This document shows, one piece after another, positions 22,631 to 35,500 of a stretch of 64,000 nucleotides of DNA (the first letter of the stretch is position 1; each line of letters opens with the position of its first letter). The stretch covers positions 44,475,757-44,539,756 of the forward strand of contig CM059562.1 of assembly GCA_030386875.1 (NCBI GenBank), read 5' to 3'. Source of the stretch: Morinoia aosen (Eukaryota > Arthropoda > Malacostraca > Amphipoda > Talitridae). The notes beneath the pieces are model-generated. The model was given only the letters and a program-made list of their open reading frames with translations, had not been told where the DNA came from and made no database searches. Both the position numbers and the translations under genes were made by a program.

Positions 22631-23253
22631 TAATTGCTAGGATTTTGAAGTAGTTGCACGCTCAGCGAGTGTAATTTAGTACAAAAGGTTAAGGTTAGAT
22701 TAAAATATTCATGCTTGAAAATTAAGCTCATGCCATGGCTAGTCGGTTAATGCACAGTCCCATTCGTATTTTTCGTTTACGTTCTGAAGCTGAGACCTAA
22801 GCTGAGCAATTTTCGACATAGTCATGTAGGGTCTCTTGAGTTCTTACGTGTGGTTAAAACCCAATGAACTTGGCGAATAATATTTCTGATACTGCTTCAA
22901 AATGAAATTGTTCTTACTGGAAAACGTAAAAAATTATTTCTTGCCAAGTAACATAAACCATATTAATTTACTCTTTAGAGAGTGTGGGAAAAAATCAAGA
23001 GATCGAACATTTTGAAGTCATTCTGTGAGCTACTATATTTTACTTATCCTGTAAGTAATGGATGCTGTTATTCATTTGTTTTTGAAAGAAAGTTAGGAAA
23101 GTACCTCTGTTATTCAATTGCTCTGTATTTTAAATTAATTTTTCTTAAATTATGGCCAAAGACAGTCAAGGATAAACAGTTTAGATTTGAGAAGAAGCAT
23201 AGTTTTAGAATGTGGTCGAGAACTGTTTCTCTACCGTAAGCTTTCTGACTCTT

Positions 23254-23602
23254 CAGGCGAATAGAACCGTTGGATCTACGAGAATTGGCGATCATTGGGG
23301 AAGGGATTATGACATCCCGAGCTGAAGTTTAGGTGGGCTATTATTGAAGTAGAAAAGGTTTCATTTTCTGCGGACCATCTTTTTCGGTTTACTGCTGTCT
23401 TTTTTTTCAGCACCTATTACTTTTTTCTTCAACTTTTATCTTCTTTCAATTGTGCCGATTCTAATACTCAAGGTGCGAGGGACTAACCTTACGCATAAAT
23501 TCACTGTTCCCATAATTCCATTCTAAATGGTGCCTTCCTCCCCTGAGAACACCTTTGTTGTAACAAGGGAGGCTTAAGCTAACTTATAATGTAATCTGTT
23601 GG
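23254..23602 (+). repeat. SINE-like family, copy after the phosphatase gene
   Basis: Recognised by gacatcccgagctgaagttt, ttttcggtttactgctgtct, ctaaatggtgccttcctcc and acaagggaggcttaagct. Diverged about as much as copy 3. Confidence 0.78.
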
Positions 23603-26049
23603 TTTCTGAAGATCCTTGTGTGAGGAGAAACGATTAACTTCTTGAAAGTCGCCTTTGATGGTTCCTTCGGAGGTGACTAACCTTCTGAGTATTTTGGAAG
23701 TGAAGATAGTTCGACGAAACAATGAAACATCAGGTAAAGGAGAAAATAATGGGAACTCTTGTGGAAGATACCAGTTTTTTTATTGGTAGGGCTTGCACTC
23801 GACGTAAAAAGGTCAAATAAAAGCTGAGTGCTTAAGTTCAAGGGAATTCTCAGCCATCCCTCATGCTGAGAGTTTACGAGTTTAGTAGTGTGGGTGAATA
23901 TAAAATCTGTACAGGGTCTTAATTCTCTAAAACATCCCACAAAGGCTCAATGGCGGTGAGATAAGGGGACTGAGGACCCCACGTTTGATGTTCCACATCA
24001 TCATTTTGCTCATCCGACCATGTATGAACACAGTGAGCCATGCCACAGTGATTCCTCATGCTTCGTTCTCTGTTTTTGCTGACCGTTTAAAATATCAAGA
24101 AGTTTCGACGACAGAATCATTAAGTGGCATATGCTCGATTTGTAGGCGGTATTGTATTGATCATGGGAATGCTCGTGTAAGAAACAGAACAAACAAACAA
24201 AACAAAGGAGTGTGCAAAATGCACAATTTAAGCTGAAAACGATGCTCTCTTTATTTTTGGTGTTGAGCAACGAATACGATACAGCGGATGTAGTTTTTGT
24301 GTGCATTTATGTATTGAAATTTAGTTCAGTTGATTTCTTATGGCTCAAAATTTTATGTTGCATTAGCAATATTTAAAGAATGTAATAACCTGAAGAATTT
24401 GTATCTCTTGCTAAATTGGCAATCCTTAATTTTTCCTTATTCCCCATACAACTTTAAGGCTCTGTTTTCACCGTGAAACGACTAGTACTATTTGAAACGA
24501 AATTTCTATACATTTTCCGTCCTATTTTTCTTGTAACCAGAGTTACTGTGAAAAGTTAATAGAAAAATTGCGAATTAGAATTTTTAACGAAACTTGCAAA
24601 GAAAGAAACGAACTAATATTCTAATTGCTACCTGACTTGAATGATAATTGCCTATGAAGCCCATCGTGCTTCTTTTCTTGCTCCTGAATTATGAAATACC
24701 TTGACGAGTGGTTAAGTGGGTGTGCTGTAATTGGGATATTGAGAAAGTTGGATGGTAACATCTTTGCTTTCTGGGTATACTCTGGGGGAGTACCATTCAT
24801 GTTTCAAGTGCGTCTATACTAACCTACGTGAAGTTCAGACTCGGTTACTGGCAAAAGCTGTTATGTGCTTTTTTGGGGGTGTAGTATTCCTAACTTTCAT
24901 TTCTGTTTTATAATTACTCTCTGTGCTGGCGGGCTTAATATAATCAACCTTCACGATTATTTTCTATGTTATCGGTCTACTTAATTCTTCCATTTCTGGT
25001 CAAGTAGATGTGATCAGTTTAAAACATTTGAAATAGATACGTAGTGCAGCTCAAAATAAAGGAATTTCACTCGAGGGAAAGTCATACTAAAAATTGATTG
25101 ATGCAATTACTAAGCATGTCTGCAACTTTTGCAGTCTTTGTCAGTTGTCACTAAAATACCTGTCTGTTCATCCAGACGTGGACATATGGGGAGCTTTTTA
25201 CATCTTTATGAGACAAGAGTCTTTGGATTCCATAATTACTATGACAATACGCCAAATATTTTTTCATTCAGTCTGGCTTCCAAGTTTACGGAAACTAATT
25301 TCTTGAAGATGGGCAAGGTAGGACTTAGTGCATTTATGTTTTGGTGCTAGTGTTGAATTTTTTACAAGTATATTAAGGGCAAAATCAGTTAATATACTAT
25401 GCCTTTTGATCCGTGTGGAGGTAAGTTGCAAAAAAAAAACGGAGCGGTACGAGCGGGGATGCCATAAGATGTTTATCCGAATCATGGTTAAGAAAAAAGA
25501 AAGAAATGAGCAGAAGTGTACTTGAGAAATTGTTTTAAATATCAATGCGAGTTCGTGTCTGACATGTTCCTACGTTTGGCGTGCGATTGATCCGCATGAA
25601 GTTTAATTTTAATTCACTTTCTGATCTGGATTATGGTAGTCTGGAATTTGATTGTAAAGAATTTTAGCACAGCGTATAGAATTTGAAGTTTTGAATGAAC
25701 ACTTTCGCTCTTCAGTACAATGTTAATTGAACACGACATCGAAAATTTATAACATGAATTATCCTGCAATCGTACGACCGTTATGTCTAGTAGACTTGCG
25801 ATCAGCTGTTGTCTAACTTGGACGGTTTTTTCATGTGTTATACTCAATTTTTGTGCAAGAATATTACAAGGATTTTACTTGTGTGTTTGGTTATGGTTGA
25901 GAATTATTGGAAGTAAGTTCTTAAGCGATATTGCAGAATTTTATTCTGATTTCTATGGTATAGTCAAAAGGCTGATTTTTTGTTTGTATTTTCGATGATA
26001 GATAATTCAGTTGATTTGCGATGTCGTGTTCTTTGTGCCATGTGAGTAG

Positions 26050-26425
26050 CGGGAACACGAATGGGAAGGTGGGGAGCACCTTCGTGGGGAATGGGAACAC
26101 GAAGGTGAGGTCCCAAGCTAAGGGATGGATAGGCTTTCTTTTCGTTGAAACCGAAAAGGTTTATGTTTTATTACTGACCTTTTTTCTGTTAACTTCTGTC
26201 CTGTTTTCCTGCTCTTCCTTTCTTCTTCGGCTTTTTTCTTTTTTATAAACTTTTCTTGAAACTTCTGTCTCTATGTGGAGGGGATCTTGTGCAGGGACAC
26301 GCCTTGTTCATGTAAACCTTGTTCCTTGAACTCCATACTGAATGGTGCCCTCATCCTTCCTCTCTTTGGAACACCTTTATTGTGGTTAGGGCCGTCTAAA
26401 CTAACCCATAATCTGATCTAGCTCA
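26050..26425 (+). repeat. SINE-like family, copy with duplicated head
   Basis: The head is replaced by a short tandem (gggaacacgaa recurring at about 26050 and 26094). Then come gaggtcccaagctaaggg, a T-rich middle, actgaatggtgccctcatcc and ggttagggccgtctaaac, with a TCTAATC-like tail. Confidence 0.75.
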
Positions 26426-28504
26426 TCTAATCAAGTCTTGAATCGTAAGCAAGCAAAAGTGTATCATTTATTTTATTTTCAGGTATGAAGTATTCATTTA
26501 ACTTGCCGCTGGGTGCGAATTGGAGAAGTTGGGTTGCGAAGATTCAATATCACTCTTGAAAACGTTCAAATCTTCATCATAGCTATCAAAATATTCACGA
26601 AATCGGGTTTAGTGTAATAGATTGTTCATAATTTATTTTTGTACTTTTTGATAAAATTTATGAGAATTCCAGTCCTGAAATAGTTCATTAGATCTTCAAA
26701 ACTCAGTCCTTTCAAAATATGTGAGGAGTCAATTGTATTTCATTCTTCTTACATGATCACTCAAGTTCATAAAGGTGAGCATGCTTGTGTGCGTTCAAAA
26801 ACTTGAGTACTGAAAAAAAATTTAGAAGATAACATGAAACAGGATATTTGTAGAAAATGCTTCTCTATTGTTACGTCGTATTGTCATCACTCTTGTCTAA
26901 TCTTTCAGTTTTGGAAAGCTAACTCAGTCAAAGAAATGTATACTTCACCTAACCATTACTTGTATATACATTTTATGTTCTGTTATAAAGAATCATACTT
27001 TTGTACTATTCATGGCGTGGGAATCTCGTATAAATATTTCTGTCTTCGTTCAAGATTTAATCTGTAAGCTAGACATCTAACTCTCAAGTCATTCTTGTTC
27101 ATTGTCATCCATACTAATCCGTTTTGTACTTCTTAGTTTGCTTGGGGTAAGTTCGTGAAGTTTATTAATCTATATTCTATTATTATTAATTTATTGTTGA
27201 AACGCAAAATCTTCGACGTAAAACTAAACCTTCATATTTTTCTGTGTTAGTATGTAGCTGCCAATTTAATTTGTAACTAATTACGAATAGTTTTATTATT
27301 TGGCTTACTTTTTCATGTTGATCGACTCGAAATGGTCCCTGCTAGGCTGAGGAACGTTAGCTGCAGCCTCCGAGTGCTGTGTCATGAGCAACAAATGAAG
27401 TGGCACTTGGGTAGAGGCTGTGCCATGATGTTTCCTATTACTGTCAAACGTAATGTTCGGCCGAAGCTGGGGAGATTGTCTGTGTAACTGAGGGCCTGAG
27501 ATCCAGCGAGTTTATTGCAAAATATTCTTCTATTCAACATAATTTTTTTTAAGGTGCCGAGCTAGTGTTACCTGCGATGCTAATGTCTGGATGTTCACTC
27601 TAACGAGCTAGATTTATAAGTAAGAATTTGTGTACGCGTTAAAGCCCCTTCTAGTAACCCTAATTTAAAATGTGCATTGAATTAGACTAGAATGGAAATA
27701 ACTGTGCGGGCTTTAAACGAGTTGCTTCTCAAGATGTTTTGGTAACTTGAAATTTCAACATTAGCATGCATTTCTTAGCTTAGTGTCCGCCGTGCTGTTC
27801 ATTTTAGCAGAGCCTGGCAACGAAGAATTTTTCTCGTAGCCACTTTTATTTTTAAACGAGTAAAGCTAAGAAGGATTCTGAAGAAGCTAGTCATGACTGA
27901 ACTATGGCTTGGATCACTATTTCATGGATGCCAAAGGACCAGGATATTTTTTACTACTTGTGGCATATCCAATTGTATTGTACAATATTGTTCAGTTGCG
28001 CTCGTAGAAGGTGAACTGTATGTTCGAGGTATATCGTTTTCACCTTATCTCATACAGCCTTATTCCTTTTTTCTATCCATGCATTTTTGCTATAAGTGAC
28101 GGTGAACTGTTTACTTATTTAATTATTAGTGTAAATAGCTTTTGTACCCAGTATTGTGTACTTCACAATAAGAATTAATGTCTCAGTCTGTTTTTACTGT
28201 AATATACTACGACGGTTGACGTCTGCAATATAACTTCTATTGCTTTCAACCTTCTTTGTTTCACAAAGTATTAGTAACATGGGTTTGCTAGCGCTTCAGT
28301 TATTCAAGCTATATCGCACCGAAGGTCACATAATTTAATCAGTATCAGGCTTTTCCGATTTACCACGAAAGATGAACATCAACATTATTTGAATCATCAA
28401 AAATTATATGATAATAATAATAACTCAAGATTATAATGGTCTCCCCATTCAAATTTTATATATACTACAGTACATTCGAACACACTGGGCAGCCAAACCC
28501 CGTA

Positions 28505-28589
28505 GGGGGTTTCAGCTGCCTACCCACCATGGCCGGACGCCTTACCCACGCTGAAACCCCCGAAGTACCAACGCAGCGCGTCCGGCCAT
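28505..28589. other. Two interlocked perfect 12-nt inverted repeats (pseudoknot order)
   Basis: Segment A GGGGGTTTCAGC (28505-28516) pairs with GCTGAAACCCCC (28550-28561). Segment B ATGGCCGGACGC (28529-28540) pairs with GCGTCCGGCCAT (28578-28589). The order A-B-A'-B' makes a pseudoknot if both pair in one strand. It is a GC-rich island in AT-rich intergenic DNA. The function is unknown. Confidence 0.7.
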
Positions 28590-29691
28590 ATTGCAGTTTC
28601 CTCATCTACAACCTTCCAAGACGGTTTCACGCCTGGCTATAGTGAGTTACTGTGCGGCCTCCTGTCCAATCTCAGAACACAGCTTCACAAAATCGGTTAA
28701 AAATGAAGTGGAATTGTTTTCATCAGCGGCTGTTATAGTTCATACATAATGAAGCTAATACACAGAGTACTGCGTAGGCCTACTCGGGTTATTTCAGTAG
28801 AACTACAGTGCTAGATTCTAGTAATAGAGTCATCTCGGCCATTGGGTCAAGTTTTCCACTGCTTTCGTTCTTCTTTGCAACATAAGGGCAGCCTTGTAGC
28901 TGAAACTACATATATAGGCTGCGGTATTTAAATGTTTTGTTGAAATATGTTCGTACTTTTGGTTTATTTCTTTATTTAGTGTGCGTACTCCCGGCTTCTG
29001 AGGAATTTCGCCCGCCTCGACGCCGGGGTTAGAGGTGTTCAATGGCGGTTGCCAGAACCGTTCGAGGATTTACTTAATGATTCAAAGTAAAAAATCTGTT
29101 TGATATAACTTAGACATTAAAACTAATTTCTTGAAAAATTTGGAGGCTCTGAAAGTTAGGGCAAATTAAAGAGAAAATGCATAAAAAATTAGGACCCAAG
29201 GTCCGAGGAGCTAGGGCCGCCGCCCGGCTCAGTTCTACCAAGAATTGAAATTTGGGAAAATATTCGAAATCTTAATCCCTCGAAAGTAAACTTGAAGATA
29301 GAGGAAATTACAATTGAGTATTGCAATGGTACCACCTCGAGAAGGTGCCGGGTCAGCTGGATATCTGCTCGTGAGCACGTAGTCGTGTATCAAACCTTGT
29401 CTGACGGCTGCTTTCCCTTCACCTAGCCTAATAATTTGATACCAGTAAACATGGTAAAGGAAACGCTGAAATGCCAAAACCCTTATACAGAACAATGAAA
29501 AACAACTTATATTCGATATCAGTTTAAGCCACTTCCTCGACAACAGGACTATCTTGAGCTAGAAGTTACGAGACATTATTTGTAACGAATTTATTTATTC
29601 TGAGCTACTGTTCATCATTTCAAATAACACAATGACGCTCGAGTCTATGAAACGCGGAAAATAAAGTCAACAGCTCACTGTAAAATTTTTC

Positions 29692-29697
29692 TTTATT
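29692..29697 (-). promoter_or_regulatory. Polyadenylation signal AATAAA for the Gemin4-like gene
   Basis: AATAAA on the - strand (TTTATT on +) lies about 55 bases after the stop codon, a usual distance for a short 3' UTR. Further AATAAA hexamers occur within the next 120 bases. Confidence 0.5.
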
Positions 29698-29751
29698 AAC
29701 GAAATAGCAATAGACTTGAAATTAATCATTTTAAATAAATCTGAATAATTA

Positions 29752-30240
29752 TCAGTAAAATGTGTCAAACACACCAATAAGCTGCGCTGCTACCAAGGCG
29801 AGCGACTCGTCGCCCTTTGAATACTCTAACAGTGACTGCACCATAGCTCGCTCTCCAGCTTCTCGTCTGAAATTTAGCCCTGAAGCATTCAGGTCTTTAA
29901 AATCAGAGTTGGTTTCTTGAGTTAGCTTATTTCCGCATTTACTAGTATCTACTTTATTCGATGAAGCGTAGGAAGCAACGCCAAGGGAAACTGTTTCAGT
30001 TTTCTTTTTGCTACTTGCCTTAACGTTTGAAAAATAGTGCACAGCCATCAGATCGCGCAGAAGCTCGACGATTCTAAGCAGTAAAAGCTGCGACTGTTCT
30101 TCCCTTTCTTGAGCTGCAGAGAGACTCTCATTCTTAATGACCAGCATGCATCGTCGCTGGCACCACCACACGAAGGTGCCGCACAGCAACTCGAGCTGCG
30201 CTTCTGCCGCCATCTGCTCGCATTCGCGTTTCACGTATTG
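29752..30240 (-). CDS. Gemin4-like gene, last exon and stop
   Basis: 489 bp; acceptor acctacag, phase 0, ending in TGA at 29752-29754. It starts QYVKRECEQMAAEAQLELLC and goes on with FVWWCQRRCMLVIKNES and a long amphipathic helix EEQSQLLLLRIVELLRDLM. A polar Lys/Ser/Thr stretch follows, then a last helix and the end LIGVFDTFY. Transcription ends towards the phosphatase gene. Confidence 0.8.
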   Translation of the reverse strand, partial: QYVKRECEQMAAEAQLELLCGTFVWWCQRRCMLVIKNESLSAAQEREEQSQLLLLRIVELLRDLMAVHYFSNVKASSKKKTETVSLGVASYASSNKVDTSKCGNKLTQETNSDFKDLNASGLNFRREAGERAMVQSLLEYSKGDESLALVAAQLIGVFDTFY

Positions 30241-32524
30241 CTGTAGGTAGAAAGATTAAATAAGTTAGTTTGAACCTCCTTAACCACGAAAAAGGTGTAC
30301 CAAAGAAAAACGAAGGGAGGCACATTTATCAAGGAGTTGAGGAACGCGGAATCTAGGCACAAGGTCTGTTCCCACACAAGAATCTCTGAGCCCAGAAACA
30401 GTAAGTCCAGAAAGATGTTTATGAAACGGGATGAAAATTGAAGAAAAATTCAGGAAATGCTGAAAAACAGGGCAGCAGCGATTCGGATAAACCTGGTCCG
30501 TGACAAAAATAAACCTAGTCTATTTCAACAAAAAGAGGGCCCACCTAACCTTCAGCTTGGGACCACACATATCCACGTAAGTAAAAAGGAATCCCTGAAA
30601 AACAAGCAGGAAATCACTTCTTATGAATCAATCATTACTTCGACTATAAAATTTATCCAGTATTTATGTTGAAATACAATTACCCAAGAACTTGAACATT
30701 ACACGATGAAATTACATGCGCTCAGCTTTTCCGTGTTGAACTGTTTTACGGCTCATCGCTATCAGAAGCAGAAAAAGGACAAGCAAAGTTGCCTTCAAAA
30801 TATCGTGCCTGAAACCCTAAGCCAATCAATAGGAAAATCCTTCGCGGTTGCAAAACATTCAAATGTACTTTAACGTGAGTGCGCATAGAATTTCTAGTCT
30901 TACCTCAAACATCTGCCGAGTGACAAATTTTCTGCGAGTTCTTTCATTCGAGGGTCACGCAAACTTAACAAATATAATCTAAACATGAAGATTTCGATAA
31001 CACAAGTAAAAATCTCAGCCTAACGTCAGGATCATAACATTACCCCAATGAAATACTGTTACGATTCACCACAGCATTTACTTTCCCACATTTGGGATGA
31101 TCAGATCAGAAATCAGACAACTCATATGGTTTTCAAAGAGGACTAATCGGTAAAGCTTCCTCAGCTGATATGAAATGTGATAAAATACAGAAGACGATAA
31201 TTCTGTCGCTGCAATGCAAAGCCAGTGATTGACAAGGATGGCAAGAATAATAACTAATTGAAATGGAAAATTGTGAAATTTCATTAGTAAAACCACATCG
31301 AAGTTTATTACTATCCTAGACAACAAACTTGTAAACGGGCACAGTATGACAACAGTTCCACAAACTATTCTTGGAAAAGCTGCTGTTCCAAAATATCTCA
31401 CTACAAGGTTCAACGAGAGTGAATGAATGAAGGGGACTGAAATAACATACAAGCAAGTGAAAGCAGGGAGAATAGTTCATAGCCCAACTACGTAATCAAC
31501 TTAGATTTGAATCATTTAGCCAGCTTTGCTCCAGATGAACATTCAGGAAGGGTTTTAAATCCACAGAACAATCCAGTCGAGTGGCTCCACGATGATTTGG
31601 ACCATCTCGTTGTACTTCATACTACCATTGTTAGTTGTTACTATTAATCCATTTCCTCATCTGTTATTTGATACCACCGCTATACCCAAATTTCCAGATA
31701 TAGAAAAAAATATCACCCACCCACCACTGGTGTTTAGACGCACATCGGCAAGATTTGATTGTAAGTTAGTTTCAGCCTGCCTAAAGCCGCGTACTCACTT
31801 GTAGACATGTTGCGCGATGTGTCTATAGACCTGGTCTATAGACTCCGGTTTTGTCTCGCCTATCGTTCACACTACGATTTGAATTTCTCGTTTAGTCTCA
31901 GGCGGTACGTCATGGAGGATATTGCTTTGTGCGGAGTAAGTTCCTGCTCAGCGCTAATTTCTAGTGAAAGAACGAGAATGCGTTAACCTTGGTGGAGTCG
32001 CGAAGTGTTTGCAGAAAGACTTAGTTTCGGAATTTCATTATTAAATAAATTAAGACTGGAAGACGCCATGGGTTTTCGAAATTTCACACGCCTAACCCCT
32101 ATTGATTTCGAAGCTTTGCTGCTGATGGTTGAAGGACTGATAACGTAAAAGAATGCAAAATTTAGAGTTTATCCCAGCTTCTCTTCGACTAGCAGTCAAA
32201 CTGCGTTTCTTAGCAAGTGGAAACTCTTTCACGAGCCTCATGTATACTTTGAGAATATCTAAGCAGGTAATATCCGCGGATGGTACAAGAGGTTTGCGAA
32301 GTAATTATCTAATCATTAAAACATGTAAAGGTATATATGACACGAATTTACATTAAACGAAAGTATTTATTTAAGTTTTGGACCTCCTTTCGAATACGCT
32401 CCGCACTCGTGCATAGGGGGGAATATCTTACAGAAAAAACCTATGGCCCACGATAACTCACGTATCTTATTAAAAATATATTATTCAGGGCTTAAAATAG
32501 GTGCCTCTAACTCAAATGAATTTA

Positions 32525-32563
<39 letters not shown>

Positions 32564-35500
32564 AGAAAGTTTTAGCCTCCCTTAACCACGACAAAGATGT
32601 TCTAAGAGAGGAAAGAGGAAGGCACCATTTAGTATGGAGTTGAGGGAACGCGGAATCTATGCACAAGGTGCACAGAAACAGTAAGCTAGGAAAGAAGTTC
32701 ATGAAACAAGAAAAAAGTTGAAGAAGAAAGTAGTAGGTGCTGAAAAACAGGACAGCAGTGAACCGAAAAAAGATGGTCCGTAACAAAACAAAAACCTATT
32801 TTATTACAACAAAAAGGAAGCCTACCTAATCTTTAGCTCAGGCCCTCACATGTTTCCCCTGGGAGTGCTAATTCCCATAGATGCAATAGTTGTATCCCCC
32901 TGAGGGGACTCAAATGATTTAATGGTAACATACCGTTGGGTATTAAAAGTACAGAAGATTTTACTGTCTATACCTGTTAATTTTTCAAAGAAAAGCTTCG
33001 AGTTATATTGACATGTACTGCTTCCTTGTTCATATTACTCCAGTACAATAGTAAATCTTGCGCAAGAAAGCAAGCAAGATAGCGTTCGACCACAAAAAAA
33101 TGAAGCTAATTATACTCTTAGTACGTAGTAATAAAGTCAAAAAAGAAGAAAATCCGAATGGATGAATCTTACATCAATACTGTTGTATGATGAACTAAGG
33201 TCCTTTAATTTCTCATTAAAATATGCTACTAACGACTTTTCTAAAATCGCCTTTCATGAACAAACTCACAAGTTTCAGGCATTATTGTTCTAATTAAATA
33301 TTGGTACAGGTGTTCGTGCACTACAGAAATTCTTGCATATCATTGATACCTTCGACCCTTGACTCTGATTGCTGCTGAAATGGAACAGGTGATGTATTTG
33401 GATTTGCAGAATAATTGTCATGCAAATCGTCAGACAATGGGGAATACTCGTATGATGGGTTGGAGCTGGAAGATGTATGGGGTCACATTTTACGAGAAAA
33501 AGTAAAAAATTAGCCTCTTAAAAATATATAGATATTTGTTAAATAAAACCTCACAATACTAATTAACTCGATACATTGACAATATTGTGTCACCAACCGA
33601 TAGTCGTCCGATATAGGTAAAAGTATATTTTCTCATTGCTAATGCGCTTAAAATGTTGTCAATTTTGTGTAAATTGGCCATGAAATGACCGATCCGGCAA
33701 CCCTGTGCGTATCGTCTATCGTTGCAAATGTCGTATATGCTAGCAAAACATGGCGCAACATGTCTACCCTTACACGCAGTCTCCCATTCCGATCGGGAGA
33801 CCATAGACCTGAGACTTTTGGTCTCGCAACCGACTCGCAGATGACGGTTGGTCTATAGACGCGTCTACGTTGACTGCGCTAGACAGGTCTCAGAGACCAA
33901 AATCGCGCAACATGTCTTCAAGTGAGTACGCGCCTTAACCACAACAAGGGTGTTTCCAAGAGAAAGAGGAAGGCACCATTTAATAATGAACTCCGGAAAG
34001 GGGCATCCCTGCGCAAGGCGTGTTCCCACACTCTGCACACATCACAATAACTAATTTCAAGGATACGGGCAGAAGTTTTATTGCAACTTTTCGCTCCGAT
34101 CTCACATGCTTATAATTCGGTTGCAAAACTCACTATGACAGAAGACGTGAAGTTCGAACATAAGAATCCAACATTCGCTCTGGGCTGAAGCATCAGGAGG
34201 AAGAGAGCATCGCTCAGCAAATTCAGTCCACGCATTTTGTTTTCTGAAGTAGTTACGCTCTGCACACAAACACACGATAATCATCATTAAAGGAACCTTA
34301 GAATAACTTAAAATGGAAATATTTTACAAAGTTTGAAAAAGTTTAAAATCGAAAATATTGTTTCGTGATATAATCGAGTACGCAGTTAAAAGTCAGATTT
34401 CGGTAAAATGAAAAAAATGCTCACCAACAATAGTGTTGTCGAGAAAGAACTCAAAGCGCCCAATGCACAGAATATTCGAACAATATAAAATTTTTTTCAC
34501 ACCATCCCGGGTTACGTATAAGGCATTACATAGGAGTCAACAACACTATGCTAGGAAACAACTAACTTACTTGCTACCTTACAAGGAGAAGTTACCTGCA
34601 ACTAAAATGTAATAACACCTCGTCTCTAGCCCACTCAGTTCAATTCTTACATACAGTGCCCCTAACTTTCACTCGAATGTAAGCTGGAGCTTTACATAAC
34701 ATTTAGGCTCAAAACTGTATTAAAAAGGTAGATAATTAAAACCCATCACTCAATAGACTTATCGTTGCCTCGATTAAAGCCAAATACTATCTGTAGAGAA
34801 CGGCAATATGCTTTACCTCTGACAGGCAACACTCAACTAATACCAAATAAAAATATAGATATTAAACGTAAAAACCAGTATACGTTTCTAAAGCCATATT
34901 TAAATTAACATACCGAGTTAATAGAGCAACAAGTGAAGTATATGAAAGTAAGTCAACTCAGCGAAACAAGGAAGTTCCCTAACTGGATCAATTTTCAACT
35001 ATCAGAAACGAAATATTTCAATACTGCAAGTTTGCAAACACTCTATCGGCGCTGAACTATACCATGAAAGCCATCTTGGGTATATACTTCGAACACTCCT
35101 AAAAACAGCACAAAGAGAACTTTTCTCCTAAATAAATTCATGAGAGGTGAGAGCCGCAAAGCAGCCCAATTTCAAATACGCTAACACGATGGGCTCCTCA
35201 TTTACACTCTATGCCTTCTTTGTCTCTCACGTATCGAAATGTAAAAAATATTATCAAGCAAACACAAATGATAATAAACATACTATTTGACTATCTATAA
35301 CTTCTTAGCTCAAATTCAACAATGGAACATAACGGGTAGAACTGAGTTAATTTACCTATATTTCTTTGCTGTCATAACCCCAACCTAAAATATTACATAC
35401 AGATACAGTTCAAATTTTCCCCGTAACTATTTTGGCTTCGTACTTCTTGCTTTTACTTCGTCGCAGACCTTTTTAAGGTGATCCTTAAACCGGGTTACTC

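Larger units (their letters stand above)
22377..29751. other. Gap between the two convergent genes
   Basis: 7.4 kb between two stop codons. It holds SINE copies at 23254-23602 and 26050-26425 (both +) and the interlocked inverted repeats at 28505-28589. No exon or RNA gene is supported elsewhere. Confidence 0.6.
31785..33935. mobile_element. PIF/Harbinger-type DNA transposon relic, 2151 bp
   Basis: Terminal inverted repeats AGCCGCGTACTCACTTG (left) and, reversed, AGGCGCGTACTCACTTG (right). They extend to about 30 bp with GACATGTTGCGCGAT. TAA flanks both ends (31782-31784 and 33936-33938), as expected for the TWA target of this superfamily. Inside, + strand 32153-32300 encodes IPASLRLAVKLRFLASG and YTLRISKQVIS, which match the helical region before the catalytic core of Harbinger transposases. 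The DDE nuclease part is absent or unrecognisable, and a SINE copy occupies much of the middle. It is a dead deletion derivative. Confidence 0.8.
31760..34050 (-). repeat. SINE-like family copy split by a PIF/Harbinger element
   Basis: The tail-side end gttagtttcagcctgcc (about 31765-31781) and ccacaacaagggtgtttcc (from 33939) are contiguous in intact copies, as gttttagcctccctaaccacgaca-type sequence. They are now separated by the 2.15-kb element. TAA is present once in intact copies and twice here, so it is the target duplication. The head half of the SINE is lost. Confidence 0.75.

Noticed and set aside
28505-28589. HDV-like self-cleaving ribozyme at the interlocked repeats
   Set aside because: The P3 hairpin is missing and the stems are longer than the usual 6-7 bp P1, so it does not fit the model.
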